Notes: generated by a model from the letters alone, not told the origin. A stretch of DNA of 64,000 nucleotides from Cyanobacterium stanieri PCC 7202 (GCA_000317655.1 CP003940.1:3081001-3145000); one strand, 5' to 3'. Shown: positions 16,219 through 25,590, numbered from the stretch's first letter. A program made the numbers and translations.

Positions 16219-16734
16219 TTGTCAAATATTGTGAGCTCTTTTGCACAGGAAGAATTTACGAAAAGATACCAGCAGGGAAAATCTGCTTTTGAACGGGGGC
16301 AATATCGCCAAAGTGTGAAAAGTTTGGAGGATGCTTGTAAGTTGATACCTCTCCATAGTCGTTTGGGGGGTGAGGTGCAAATGTGGCTTGTCAATGCTTA
16401 TCAGGCAATGGGTGATGGTGAAAGCGCGATCGCCCTTTGCCAAAGTTTATGTGTCCATCCCCATACCGATACAAAAATTCAGGCACAACGGTTATTGTAC
16501 ATTCTCAAAGCTCCTGAGTTACAGCGCCCCAAGGAGTGGATGACGGAAATTCCTGATCTTAATGCGCAGTCTAGTCTACCTGTCAATCGTCGTGCTAGTA
16601 GTCCTCGAAAAATTAAACCGAAACGACAAATTGAGTTAGTGGATTTGAGTACCGTTAACACCGATGATAATCAGTTTATCTGGATCAGTTTAATGGTATC
16701 TATAGGGGCGATCGCCTCTTTTTTGGTACTTTGA
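16219..16734 (+). CDS. TPR-like protein with C-terminal membrane anchor
   Basis: This protein is about 171 residues long. Residues 10-100 contain tetratricopeptide-like helices (YQQGKSAFERGQYRQSVKSL and GEVQMWLVNAYQAMGDGESA). A basic linker (RRASSPRKIKPKR) follows, then one C-terminal hydrophobic helix (FIWISLMVSIGAIASFLVL), making it a tail-anchored protein. The start is uncertain: TTG at 16219 or GTG at 16231, neither with a strong Shine-Dalgarno. Conserved hypothetical TPR proteins of this shape occur in cyanobacteria. I cannot assign a partner. Confidence 0.65.
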   Translation: MSNIVSSFAQEEFTKRYQQGKSAFERGQYRQSVKSLEDACKLIPLHSRLGGEVQMWLVNAYQAMGDGESAIALCQSLCVHPHTDTKIQAQRLLYILKAPELQRPKEWMTEIPDLNAQSSLPVNRRASSPRKIKPKRQIELVDLSTVNTDDNQFIWISLMVSIGAIASFLVL

Positions 16735-16858
16735 TAGGGAAAGGCAAAAGGCAATAGGCAATGGGCAATAGGCAATAGGCAACAGGCAATAGGCAATGGG
16801 CAATATATAAGAGATAATAAAACAATTATCCATTATCCATTCTCAATTATCAATTAAT
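16735..16858. repeat. Short tandem repeats (GGCAATA / CAATTATCCATT)
   Basis: This tract has about nine imperfect copies of the heptamer GGCAATA or GGCAATG, followed by TTATCCA and TCAATTA heptamers. It is a classic cyanobacterial STRR tract. Related tracts lie at 1316-1345, 17703-17745, 20219-20245 and 26190-26220. Confidence 0.85.
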
Positions 16859-16861
16859 ACC

Positions 16862-17704
16862 GTGGCTGTCAGACTAGAAAAAGTAACTAAAATATATAAC
16901 AAAATCCCTGTGGTCAATGAATTATCCTTTGAAATCAAATCAGGGGAAATCTTTGGTTTATTAGGGCCCAATGGTGCGGGAAAATCCACCACCATCAAAA
17001 TGTTAATTACCCTTGCCCGTCCGAGTCGGGGTAAAATTGAGGTGGCAGGATATGATGTGGTTCATTCCCCGGAGGCGGTAAAACGTAATATTGGGGTGGT
17101 TTTGCAACAAACAAGCGTGGATGGGGAGTTGACGGTATGGGAAAACCTCGAATTTCATGGCAGAATGCACCATATCCCTAATCCTCAAAGGCAGGAATTA
17201 ATTGATCGTTGGTTGGAATATGTGGAACTGGGCGATCGCCGTTCGGACTTAGTCAAAACCCTCTCGGGGGGTATGAAAAGGCGTTTACAGATAGCTAGGG
17301 CTTTGTTACACAATCCCCAAGTCTTATTTTTGGACGAACCCACCGTAGGATTAGATCCCCAAACCCGTCGCCGTTTGTGGGAAATTATCAAGGATTTGAA
17401 CCGTCAGGGTATGACAATTTTAATCACTACCCACTATATGGAAGAGGTAGAGTTTTTATGCGAAAGGGTGGGCATTATCGACGCAGGACAATTAATCGAA
17501 CTGGGTACGGTGGAGGAGTTTAAACAAAAGTATGGGGAAGGTATCATGGTAACTCAAAAGGGCGATCGCATCGACTACCAATTTTTCCCCACCACCCAAG
17601 AAGCCAACGAATATGTTAATAATATTGAAGACAGAACGGGGATCATGATTCGCCCCTCTAATTTGGAGGACATTTTTGTCAAACTAACAGGAAAGCAACT
17701 GTAG
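16862..17704 (+). CDS. DrrA-type ABC transporter ATP-binding protein
   Basis: This is a 280-residue ATPase with Walker A GPNGAGKST (35-43), signature LSGGMKRRLQIAR (near 136), Walker B VLFLDEPT (near 158) and switch ITTHYMEE. The C-terminal part (NLEDIFVKLTGKQL) is the conserved end of daunorubicin-resistance-type ATPases. These pair with an ABC-2 permease, normally encoded next door; here none is adjacent. The minus-strand permease at 8296-9123 is the best candidate. Translation probably starts at GTG 16862, directly after a short-repeat tract, and no good Shine-Dalgarno is visible. Confidence 0.92.
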   Translation: MAVRLEKVTKIYNKIPVVNELSFEIKSGEIFGLLGPNGAGKSTTIKMLITLARPSRGKIEVAGYDVVHSPEAVKRNIGVVLQQTSVDGELTVWENLEFHGRMHHIPNPQRQELIDRWLEYVELGDRRSDLVKTLSGGMKRRLQIARALLHNPQVLFLDEPTVGLDPQTRRRLWEIIKDLNRQGMTILITTHYMEEVEFLCERVGIIDAGQLIELGTVEEFKQKYGEGIMVTQKGDRIDYQFFPTTQEANEYVNNIEDRTGIMIRPSNLEDIFVKLTGKQL

Positions 17705-17745
17705 TTAATTGATAATTAATAATTGATAATTGATAATTACTCTTG
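17703..17745. repeat. TAATTGATAAT short tandem repeats
   Basis: Heptamer-like repeats of TTGATAA/TTAATAA directly follow the ABC ATPase stop codon. A TTCCCTGTTCCCTGCCCTGA tract at about 17826 matches one near 2730. Confidence 0.65.
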
Positions 17746-17884
17746 TTTTTTTATTTCCTGAATAAACTAACTAATATGTTGGTATTTAAACCTGAAATAT
17801 GAAGTCTAAAAGCAATAACTATTCCCCATTCCCTGTTCCCTGCCCTGATGACTCTCATTTTTCAGCATTTCATAATTTCTAGTC

Positions 17885-20062
17885 ATGAAAAAAAGCAAAA
17901 AACTAATCATTCCTATTTCTACCATCCTACTGTTTCTGGTGGGCGTAATTGGTGCTACCATTTTAACTCCACAATTGGGCAACCTTTGGGAAAATGTCAT
18001 CGTACCAAGACTTGAAGAAAGACCAGAATATCGTCTTGATGCCCCCTCGGCGGTACTAGAGTTGGCAGATGTTAGTCCTGCCGATAGGAGAGAAAGGTTA
18101 GAACAACTTGCCAATGAATCCGATGCCTCCCTCGATAGGGCAAGGGCAAGATATTTACTCGCCAATGACTTGATTAGGGAAGATTTTGAAGGGGGAGAGG
18201 CTTGGAATTATTTACAAAACCTAGAGCGACAATATCCCATCCTTGCTCCCTACATTGTCTTGAGGCAGGGTAGAGCTTTAGAATTAACCAATGATAATCT
18301 GAGGGCGCAGCAACAATGGGAAAGATTGATTAATGATTATCCCGACTCCCCGGTCATTGTAGAGGCTTATTATCGTCTTGGGCAACAGGAGCCAGAATAT
18401 TGGCAAAGGGCGATCGCCGAATTTCCCCAACATCCCCGCACCAAGGAAATCATTTACGAATTACTCGCCCAAAATCCAAACCAAAAGGAATTATTACTTA
18501 TCATTACCGAAAACGATTTGAGCGCCCGTAGTGATAGTTTTCGGGATAAATTAGTTAGTGATTATCAAGAAGAATTAGAACCTAGTCAATGGCAGATGAT
18601 TGGGGATACCTACTGGGCAAGGGGGCAATATAGAAAAGGGGCAGAAGCCTACGAAAATGCACCTTCAAGCCCTGAAAATCTTTATCGTATTGCGAGGGGT
18701 TTTCAAGTGGCAGAACAAGAAACCCTCGCCATGGAAGCCTATCAAAGATTAATAGAGGAATATCCCAATGAATCACAAACGGGGTTGGGGTTGCGTCGTC
18801 TTGCTACCCTTGTCTCCACAGATCAAGCCCTTGAATATTTGGATCGGGTGGCAGAAAATTTCCCCAACGAAGCCCCTCAAGCCCTCAGCCAAAAGATCAG
18901 CCTCCTAAGTAGTGAAAATAGGGCAGATGAGGCAAATATGGTCAGAAATCAGGTAATCAGCCGTTTTCCTGAATCTGATCAGGCGGCGGATTTTCGTTGG
19001 CAAATAGCCCAAGATTTTGCTCAGGGTAATGATTTAGTGTCCGCTTGGCAGTGGGCACAGGAAATTGGTATTAACAATCCCGAGGCTGGTATTACTCCCC
19101 GTGCTTCTTTTTGGGTGGGTAAATGGGCGCAAAGATTAGGACAAAACGAAGAAGCTCAAAGGGCATTTGAGTTTGTCTTAGAAAGTTATCCTAATTCTTA
19201 TTATGCTTGGCGTTCGGCTTTTAATTTGGGTCGGAGTGTGGGGGATTTTACCGATATTCGAGATTTGACTTTTGAGGTGGAAACCCCTGCCATGCGTTTT
19301 ATTCCTCCCGGAGGTTCTACTATGTTTAAGGAGTTATATCTTTTGGGAGAGGATCAAGATGCGATCGCCCTTTTTGAAGCCCAACTATCAGATCCCGAAA
19401 ATCCAAGCGTTACGGAACAATTTACCCAAGGGGTACTCAGGCAGTTGGATGGGGAATATTTACAAAGTATCAGTTTAATTTGGAGTCTTAGCACTAGGGA
19501 AAATCCTGAAGAATTACGCCAATGGCGCATTTTACGCCGTAGTCCTGAATATTGGTATGCCCTCTTTCCCATGCCCTACAAAGATTTAATTGTCAAATGG
19601 TCATCAGAAAGAAATCTTAACCCCTTCCTCGTCACCGCTCTAATACGTCAGGAATCAAGGTTTCAGCCCCTTATTCAATCCCCTGTAGGCGCCACGGGAT
19701 TGATGCAGGTAATGCCCGAAACAGGGGAATGGATTGCCCCCCAAATCGGTTTGGAGGAATATTCCCTGACCGACATTGATGATAATATCAACCTTGGTAC
19801 TTGGTACCTTGATTATACTCATCGTAACTATGACAATAACTCTCTCTTGGCGATCGCCAGTTACAATGCAGGCCCTAGTAATGTAGATAGTTGGATTCAA
19901 AGATTTGATCTGAGTGATTTTGATCAATTTGTGGAAAATATCCCCTTCCCAGAAACCAAGGGCTATGTGGAAACAGTATTCGGCAACTACTGGAATTATG
20001 TCAATCTTTATCAACCAGAAGCAGAAAATTCTGGGTTAATCAATTTTGGCGGGGAAGGTTAA
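17885..20062 (+). CDS. Soluble lytic murein transglycosylase (Slt70-like)
   Basis: This 725-residue protein cleaves peptidoglycan glycan strands in the periplasm. A membrane anchor or uncleaved signal lies at residues 7-27. A long superhelical TPR-like region (about 60-560) follows, with repeats such as GRALELTNDNLRAQQQWERL. The C-terminal SLT domain contains ALIRQESRF (catalytic Glu near 589), GATGLMQVMPETG and LAIASYNAGP. Domain order and length match Slt70 proteins of cyanobacteria. It stands alone, downstream of a short-repeat tract. Possible roles are wall turnover or making room for pili; the latter is only inferred from position. Confidence 0.93.
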   Translation: MKKSKKLIIPISTILLFLVGVIGATILTPQLGNLWENVIVPRLEERPEYRLDAPSAVLELADVSPADRRERLEQLANESDASLDRARARYLLANDLIREDFEGGEAWNYLQNLERQYPILAPYIVLRQGRALELTNDNLRAQQQWERLINDYPDSPVIVEAYYRLGQQEPEYWQRAIAEFPQHPRTKEIIYELLAQNPNQKELLLIITENDLSARSDSFRDKLVSDYQEELEPSQWQMIGDTYWARGQYRKGAEAYENAPSSPENLYRIARGFQVAEQETLAMEAYQRLIEEYPNESQTGLGLRRLATLVSTDQALEYLDRVAENFPNEAPQALSQKISLLSSENRADEANMVRNQVISRFPESDQAADFRWQIAQDFAQGNDLVSAWQWAQEIGINNPEAGITPRASFWVGKWAQRLGQNEEAQRAFEFVLESYPNSYYAWRSAFNLGRSVGDFTDIRDLTFEVETPAMRFIPPGGSTMFKELYLLGEDQDAIALFEAQLSDPENPSVTEQFTQGVLRQLDGEYLQSISLIWSLSTRENPEELRQWRILRRSPEYWYALFPMPYKDLIVKWSSERNLNPFLVTALIRQESRFQPLIQSPVGATGLMQVMPETGEWIAPQIGLEEYSLTDIDDNINLGTWYLDYTHRNYDNNSLLAIASYNAGPSNVDSWIQRFDLSDFDQFVENIPFPETKGYVETVFGNYWNYVNLYQPEAENSGLINFGGEG

Positions 20063-20083
20063 TTAACCTCAATTTGGGATAAT
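20060..20083. repeat. TTATCC-AATTGAGGTTA repeat, copy 2
   Basis: On the minus strand this reads ATTATCCCAAATTGAGGTTA. It belongs with copies at 8279-8298 and 31617-31640. It overlaps the end of the transglycosylase gene. Confidence 0.55.
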
Positions 20084-20160
20084 AGTCGTCAATATGGTAG
20101 GGGAAGTACCATGCTACGTCCGTACAGGTTGCAGGTTGCTCAAGTTATTTAATAGTGGGA

Positions 20161-20191
20161 AGTCCCCCAGAATTGGGGGATTTAGGGGGCT
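20161..20191. repeat. AGTCCCCCAGAATTGGGGGA palindrome
   Basis: CCCCC...GGGGG arms flank AGAATT, followed by TTTAGGGGGC. It is a reverse-oriented single copy of the 8.1-8.3 kb repeat family. A degenerate copy lies near 26241-26270. Confidence 0.7.
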
Positions 20192-20218
20192 AGTAAGAAT
20201 TTAGGGGCAAAACAACAA

Positions 20219-21715
20219 TTAATTGTCAATTTTTAATTGATAATTTCGAGATGCTAAACGGGCTTTTCCTGACGATGCCCACTGTTCGAGAAAGGCAATC
20301 TGTTCTCGAGCGGTACGGGCTAGGGGTATAATTTGACTGGCTGCCATGAGAATATCATCGGTGGAAAAGTCTCGGTTTTGGCTAAATCCGAGGTGCATGG
20401 CCTCGATGATGGTTTGCTCGATTTCTGCCCCAGAAAATTCGGGGGTTTCGTAGGCAAGTCTTTTCAGGTCAAACTTTTCGAGGTTATGGGGGCGTAGTCG
20501 GTTGAGATGGACAGAAAAAATCGCTTCTCTTTCATCTTGACTGGGTAAACCCACAAAGAAAATTTCGTCAAAGCGTCCTTTACGTAATATTTCAGCAGGT
20601 AAATTTTGGATATTGTTGGCGGTAGCTACCACAAAAACAGGGCTTTTTTTCTCTGCTAACCAAGTGATAAATGTGCCAAATACTCGGCTGGTGGTGCCTG
20701 AGTCGCCCCTACCATCAGCCCCAGAAAATCCTTTGTCGATTTCATCAATCCAGAGAATACAGGGAGAAAGGGCTTCGGCAAGGTTGATCATTTGTCTGGT
20801 ACGTGATTCAGATTCCCCTACCAAACCGCCAAAAAGTCTACCCACATCCAACCGAAGCAGGGGTAAATGCCAGTGATGGGCGATCGCCTTTGCGGTGAGA
20901 GATTTTCCTGTGCCTTGAATACCAACGAGCAGAAGCCCCCGAGGATAGGGCAATCCGTAAGCCCTAGCAGACTCGGAAAAAGATCCTCCCCTTCTCAATA
21001 ACCACTCTTTGAGATTATCTAAACCACCAATATCCGATATTTGTTCTTGGGCAGGGTAGTAGTCGAGGATTTGTGTTTGTCGTATGGACTGTTTTTTTTC
21101 TTCCAAGATGAGTTCTACGTCTTCGGTTTCTAATTTACCATTTTGGGCGATCGCCCTTGTCAGCACCCTTCTAATGCGTTCTAAGGACAATCCTTGGGCG
21201 GCTCTAACTAATTCGGTCAAAAGTTCATCATCCAAGGATTGCCCCACCATCAAGCGTTCAATCTCTTCTTTGATTTCTGTGGCTTGAGGTAAAGGAAAGT
21301 CAACCACCGTAAACACTTCCCTTAGTTCGGCGGGGAGATTGACTTCATCGGCAATGATGACAATATTTTTCGGTTGAGCTTTCAGTTTTCGAGCAAGGTT
21401 ACGTAGTTTGCGGGAGATGGATATGTCTTCTAAAAATCTTTGAAAGTCTCGCAAAATAAACACTCCCCCCGTATTAGAAGGTAATTTTTCCAAAAATTCC
21501 AGCGCTTGGAGGGGGTTACGTTTGCCAAAATTGGTATTATTCGGATTATCTTGATAACCGTCTACAAAATCCCAGATATAAGTATGACGATTGCCCATGG
21601 TTTCGGTGATAGATGCGATCGCCTTTTCCACCCTCTCCTCCTCACTACTAGAAATATAAATCAGGGGATAACAAGCTCTTAATAATAGGGAAAATTCTCG
21701 GTTAAATTCTTTCAT
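20219..21715 (-). CDS. ycf46: Ycf46-like AAA ATPase
   Basis: This is a 498-residue AAA+ ATPase of the Ycf46 family, which is conserved in cyanobacteria and many plastids and in Synechocystis has been linked to inorganic-carbon uptake. The N-terminal half (about 1-215) is the family-specific degenerate AAA-like domain (LLLRACYPLIYISSSEEERV). The C-terminal AAA domain has Walker A GIQGTGKSLTA, Walker B CILWIDEIDKG and arginine-finger region RKGRFDEIF. The final residues (NYQLKIDN) come from a TTAATTG-type short repeat, so the C-terminus is repeat-derived. It is divergent from ruvB with a 204-bp gap. Confidence 0.92.
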   Translation of the reverse strand: MKEFNREFSLLLRACYPLIYISSSEEERVEKAIASITETMGNRHTYIWDFVDGYQDNPNNTNFGKRNPLQALEFLEKLPSNTGGVFILRDFQRFLEDISISRKLRNLARKLKAQPKNIVIIADEVNLPAELREVFTVVDFPLPQATEIKEEIERLMVGQSLDDELLTELVRAAQGLSLERIRRVLTRAIAQNGKLETEDVELILEEKKQSIRQTQILDYYPAQEQISDIGGLDNLKEWLLRRGGSFSESARAYGLPYPRGLLLVGIQGTGKSLTAKAIAHHWHLPLLRLDVGRLFGGLVGESESRTRQMINLAEALSPCILWIDEIDKGFSGADGRGDSGTTSRVFGTFITWLAEKKSPVFVVATANNIQNLPAEILRKGRFDEIFFVGLPSQDEREAIFSVHLNRLRPHNLEKFDLKRLAYETPEFSGAEIEQTIIEAMHLGFSQNRDFSTDDILMAASQIIPLARTAREQIAFLEQWASSGKARLASRNYQLKIDN

Positions 21716-21919
21716 TCCAAATTTTTGCCAATGTTTGGACTAGATATTATTTTCACTTCTTTTAATTTATCATGGTTGAAACAATTGAGAATTAATGGTC
21801 GTGTGGCTAATTGAGATCAAGAACTAGGAAATGTACATAATCTAATTCTGCTAGTATTCTATTAATAATTGGATTCTTTTCTGAGTCTCTTATCTGCTTA
21901 TTTTTCTATTTAACTAATC

Positions 21920-22993
21920 ATGGCAATAAAAAGATCATCATCTCAGGACAAAAAACAAAGATTACCCCTACAGCGTAAAAATAAATACAAAAATCCTGTC
22001 TCTGAAGATAGTCAAATTTTATTGCCACAGGAAATAAGCGAAGACGTTTCACAAAATGAAGACAAAATAAGACCACAAAAATTAGATGATTATATCGGAC
22101 AAAAAGATTTAAAAGGAGTCCTGAATATTGCCATCGCAGCGGCAAAACAAAGACAAGAATCCCTCGATCATATTCTCTTCTATGGCCCTCCCGGATTAGG
22201 AAAAACAACCATGTCCCTCATTTTAGCCTCCGAGATGGGCGTTAATTGTAAAATTACCGCCGCCCCTGCCCTTGAGCGCCCGAGGGATATTATTGGTTTA
22301 TTGGTTTCCTTACAGGCAGGGGATATTTTATTTATCGATGAAATTCATCGTCTCAATCGAGTTACAGAGGAACTTTTGTATCCTGCCATGGAAGATAAAA
22401 GATTGGATATAACCATCGGTAAAGGACAATCTGCCAAGATTCGTAGTATTCCCCTACAATCCTTTACCCTCATCGGTGCTACTACCAAAATAGGCTCCCT
22501 AACCTCCCCTCTGCGTGATCGTTTTGGTTTAATTCAAAGGTTACAATTTTATCAACTAGATGAATTGACGGAAATTGTCAAAAGGTCAGCGCAAATATTT
22601 AATGTTAATATCGACTCGCAAGGTGCCGAAGAAATCGCCCGTCGCTCCAGAGGTACTCCCCGAATTACTAATCGTCTTTTGCGTCGAGTCAGGGATTTTG
22701 CCCAAGTGAAAGGGGTTGAACAAATCGACCAAACCATTGCCAGTGAAGCCCTTGACCTTCATAATGTTGATCGCCTCGGCTTAGATTGGACAGACAGACT
22801 GGTATTATCTACGATCATAGAACAGTTTAACGGCGGCCCTGTGGGGCTAGATGCCATCGCCTCTGCCACAGGAGAAGATGCCAAAACCATCGAAGAAGTA
22901 TACGAACCCTATCTTTTGCAAATCGGTTTTATCAATCGCACCCATAGAGGCAGAATTGCCACCGAAAAAGCCCAAGAACATTTATTAGGTTAA
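21920..22993 (+). CDS. ruvB: Holliday junction DNA helicase RuvB
   Basis: RuvB is the ATP-driven motor that branch-migrates Holliday junctions with RuvA. The 357-residue protein has Walker [11 protein letters not shown], Walker [10 protein letters not shown], the sensor [18 protein letters not shown] and the C-terminal winged-helix with [18 protein letters not shown]. An N-terminal extension of about 45 basic residues before [11 protein letters not shown] is common in cyanobacterial RuvB. A minor oddity is [14 protein letters not shown] where most bacteria have [14 protein letters not shown]. ruvA and ruvC are not in the window. hsp20 follows after 120 bp with its own promoter. Confidence 0.97.
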   Translation: MAIKRSSSQDKKQRLPLQRKNKYKNPVSEDSQILLPQEISEDVSQNEDKIRPQKLDDYIGQKDLKGVLNIAIAAAKQRQESLDHILFYGPPGLGKTTMSLILASEMGVNCKITAAPALERPRDIIGLLVSLQAGDILFIDEIHRLNRVTEELLYPAMEDKRLDITIGKGQSAKIRSIPLQSFTLIGATTKIGSLTSPLRDRFGLIQRLQFYQLDELTEIVKRSAQIFNVNIDSQGAEEIARRSRGTPRITNRLLRRVRDFAQVKGVEQIDQTIASEALDLHNVDRLGLDWTDRLVLSTIIEQFNGGPVGLDAIASATGEDAKTIEEVYEPYLLQIGFINRTHRGRIATEKAQEHLLG

Positions 22994-23026
22994 AATATTC
23001 GGAAAACTATCCTTCCAAAATATCGG

Positions 23027-23055
23027 TTTTCACTACCCTAAATAGGGTGGATAAT
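23027..23055 (+). promoter_or_regulatory. Predicted hsp20 promoter with palindrome in the spacer
   Basis: TTTTCA (23027-23032), a 17-bp spacer and GATAAT (23050-23055) form a sigma-70-like promoter. The spacer holds a perfect inverted repeat, ACCCTA-AA-TAGGGT (23035-23048). A repressor bound there would block polymerase, which fits a heat-shock gene. The leader would be about 50 nt. Confidence 0.55.
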
Positions 23056-23113
23056 TGTCAGAATATAAAGTGAAGAACAACTTATAAATAACGATTGCTG
23101 GAGGATTGAATAT

Positions 23114-23566
23114 ATGTCTTTAGTTCGTTTTTATCCCCTATCCGAAGTCAATGGTTTACACCGTCAAATGAATCGTTTATTTGACGAGTTGAGCAGTGGC
23201 TGGGAACACTTACCCACAGTGGGAAATATACCTTTAGAGTTGTTAGACAATGGAGATAATCTTATCTTAAAAGCAGTTATTCCCGGTATAAACAAGGATG
23301 ATATTGATATTAGCGTTAGTCGTCAAAGCCTAAAAATTTCGGGAGAATATCATCAAGAAGCTGAAGAAAAAGAAAATAATTATTATATTTCTGAATTTCA
23401 TTATGGTAAATTTGAACGCACTGTTAATTTACCTGTAGCGATTAAAAATGCGGAAGTTACTGCTGAATATAATGATGGTATTTTAACTTTAACTTTACCT
23501 AAAGTTGAGGAGGTAAAAACTAAAGTTGTTAAAGTTAGTTTAAATCCTGCACAAACTACTGCTTAA
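23114..23566 (+). CDS. Small heat-shock protein, Hsp20/alpha-crystallin
   Basis: This 150-residue cytoplasmic chaperone holds unfolding proteins during heat or oxidative stress. The N-terminal RFYPLSEVNGLHRQMNRLFDEL is typical of cyanobacterial Hsp16.6/HspA. The alpha-crystallin domain runs from about 40 to 135, with the consensus NDGILTLTLPK. The C-terminal tail carries VKVSLN rather than a perfect I-x-I motif. A strong Shine-Dalgarno (TGGAGGA) precedes the start, and a promoter with an internal palindrome and a downstream terminator make it a single-gene unit. Confidence 0.95.
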   Translation: MSLVRFYPLSEVNGLHRQMNRLFDELSSGWEHLPTVGNIPLELLDNGDNLILKAVIPGINKDDIDISVSRQSLKISGEYHQEAEEKENNYYISEFHYGKFERTVNLPVAIKNAEVTAEYNDGILTLTLPKVEEVKTKVVKVSLNPAQTTA

Positions 23567-23633
23567 ACCATCGATAGTTTACTTTGTTTTGGCTGGGTAC
23601 TTTTACCCCCGATTCTATGATTAATCATTTCTT

Positions 23634-23663
23634 AAGGGCGATCGCATTTAGGTTGCCCTTTTT
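23634..23663 (+). terminator. Predicted Rho-independent terminator of hsp20
   Basis: AAGGGC (23634-23639) pairs with GCCCTT (23655-23660), followed by a short T-run. The left arm overlaps a HIP1 octamer (GCGATCGC). The loop is 15 nt, so the hairpin is modest. Confidence 0.55.
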
Positions 23664-23753
23664 ACTATGTCTTTATCACAAATACTCAATACAAAACAAA
23701 TTATTGTTATAACAAATATGCTAAAATTGTCGAAATAAAAACTCAAAAAATAT

Positions 23754-24506
23754 ATGTCTATTAAATATAACTTAGTCCTAGGAGCAACTCAGGGCATAGG
23801 CTTAGGTTTCGTGCAACAATTAATTAAAGAAAACAAAGAACAAGTAATATACGCAGTATATAGAAATAAAAATACAGCAGAAAATCTATTTAAATTACAA
23901 AAAGAATATCCCCATCATATTCGTTGTTTACAAGGAGATATTACCCAAGAAAAAGACATTATCAATATAATCGAAAATATAAAATTAGAAACCAATCAAC
24001 TCCATGTAGTTATCAACTGCGTCGGAATTTTACACGAGGGAGACATTGAACCCGAAAAAAGTCTCAAACATATCAATCCCGATAAATTACTACATTATTT
24101 TCAGGTTAACGCCATTCCTACTGTCCTATTAGCCAAACATTTACTACCTTTACTAAAACATTCTCAACCTAGCATTTTCGCCTCAATATCGGCGAAGGTA
24201 GGCAGTATAGAAGACAATTATTTAGGGGGTTGGTATGGCTATCGTGCCTCCAAATCTGCCCTCAATATGTTCTTGAAAAATATTGCGATCGAATATAATC
24301 GAGTCAGTAAAAAAACTATTGTTGTGGCTCTCCATCCCGGTACCACCAACACTAAACTATCAAAACCATTTCAAGGCAATGTATCCCCAGAAAAATTATT
24401 TTCCGTTGAGCGTTGCACCTCTCAATTATTATCAATAATAAACCGTCTCACTAAAGATGATCACGGTAAATTTTTCTCATGGGATGGCTCTATTTTGCCA
24501 TGGTAA
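23754..24506 (+). CDS. SDR family oxidoreductase (C-factor-like)
   Basis: This is a 250-residue NAD(P)-dependent short-chain dehydrogenase. The dinucleotide site is GATQGIGLGF (about 9-18). Other landmarks are CVGIL, SISAKVGSIEDN and the catalytic Y-x-x-x-K in YRASKSALNM, then the HPGTTNTKLSKPF lid. The end WDGSILPW is typical of the CsgA/C-factor-like subgroup found in many bacteria. The substrate is unknown. Its 3' end overlaps the convergent PepSY gene by 17 bp. No good Shine-Dalgarno is visible before the ATG. Confidence 0.87.
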   Translation: MSIKYNLVLGATQGIGLGFVQQLIKENKEQVIYAVYRNKNTAENLFKLQKEYPHHIRCLQGDITQEKDIINIIENIKLETNQLHVVINCVGILHEGDIEPEKSLKHINPDKLLHYFQVNAIPTVLLAKHLLPLLKHSQPSIFASISAKVGSIEDNYLGGWYGYRASKSALNMFLKNIAIEYNRVSKKTIVVALHPGTTNTKLSKPFQGNVSPEKLFSVERCTSQLLSIINRLTKDDHGKFFSWDGSILPW

Positions 24507-25572
24507 AAATTTTAAATTTTTTCTGCCACCAAATCAAAAAGCCCGTCAAAGCTAAACTAACCAAAATTAGTCCGAAAACTAAATAAATAATCATACTGAA
24601 TATCCCCAAAAAAATTCCATAGTGAAAAACATCAGACCATGAGCGAAAACGCTTATAAAAAGACTGTTCAGAAAGTTTATTGATAGTTAATAACTCACCA
24701 GTTTTACTATGAAAAGAAATATAACTTTTTCCCCTTGGGTTAATTTCATAGGCTTGTTTGAAACGTAATTCAACAGTATCTTTTTTGGGAATAAATTTAA
24801 CTTCGGTAAAGTTAGATTCGCCTGTAATATTTTGAGCGTTTTTTAAAATTATATCTAAGGATAATTCATCATTAATATTATTATTTAAAGAATTATCAAC
24901 ATTAATAGTAGAGTCATTTATAGGTGAAAAAAAGATCTTTTTTATGGGTTGGTCTAATGCTAATATGGATCCCGTAATAGCCATGTTAATGGCTAAAAGA
25001 AAAGAAAAAATACCAATCACTTGATGTAAATCATAATTAATAATTTTTGGTTTTGATGACCAGCGCACCTTAAAACCAAGATTAATTTTCTTCCATCCTT
25101 TCCAGAGATATAAGCCTGTCATAGCAAGAATAAATAAACTAATTCCCGATAAACCAAGGAGTATTTTACCTATATTTCCTCCTAATAACTCCGTATGAAT
25201 TTTATGTAAAAAGGGATCGTAAGTATTGTTTCTTGGATAAATACTTAATACTTTATTATCATAGGCATCTATATAAATTTCTTGTCTGACCTGTTCGGGG
25301 GTATTAACTATTAAACGAAAAGGATCATCTGCTTCGTTAGGAAAAACAATTTTGCTCAGTTCAAGATCAGGATAATTAGTATTTAATAGTTGAGTTACTT
25401 TATCTAATGAATAGGATGTATCAGAAAAATTTACCTGATTAATTTGATTATAAATAATAGGAGTTATTTCCCTAGTCCATACCAAATAACTACCCGTCAA
25501 GCCTATTATGATAATAATAAAAGCTACTGTCAAACCAATCATTTGATGAATTTTTAGAAAAATTTTTCTCAT
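24490..25572 (-). CDS. PepSY-associated membrane protein
   Basis: This is a 360-residue protein with four transmembrane segments (about 10-32, 140-160, 190-212 and 325-350) separated by PepSY-like periplasmic domains. The sequence begins KIHQMIGLTVAFIIIIIGLTGSYLVW, the classic start of PepSY-TM proteins. His residues in KIHQM, FLHKIHTELLGG, LHQVIG and FHYGIF match the conserved family pattern. Family members often sit near siderophore or iron uptake genes and may reduce or process metals, but no such genes are nearby here. It overlaps the SDR gene at the 3' end. Confidence 0.87.
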   Translation of the reverse strand: MRKIFLKIHQMIGLTVAFIIIIIGLTGSYLVWTREITPIIYNQINQVNFSDTSYSLDKVTQLLNTNYPDLELSKIVFPNEADDPFRLIVNTPEQVRQEIYIDAYDNKVLSIYPRNNTYDPFLHKIHTELLGGNIGKILLGLSGISLFILAMTGLYLWKGWKKINLGFKVRWSSKPKIINYDLHQVIGIFSFLLAINMAITGSILALDQPIKKIFFSPINDSTINVDNSLNNNINDELSLDIILKNAQNITGESNFTEVKFIPKKDTVELRFKQAYEINPRGKSYISFHSKTGELLTINKLSEQSFYKRFRSWSDVFHYGIFLGIFSMIIYLVFGLILVSLALTGFLIWWQKKFKIFTMAK

Positions 25573-25590
25573 CTTATTTAAACAACTAAT

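Noticed and set aside
17806..18165. 119-codon minus-strand frame
   Set aside because: It is a shadow of the start of the transglycosylase gene, whose domains are clear.
23009..23110. Possible RNA thermometer: ATCCTTCCA (23009-23017 region) could pair with the hsp20 Shine-Dalgarno TGGAGGAT
   Set aside because: The predicted promoter lies between the two sites, so the first would not be in the transcript.
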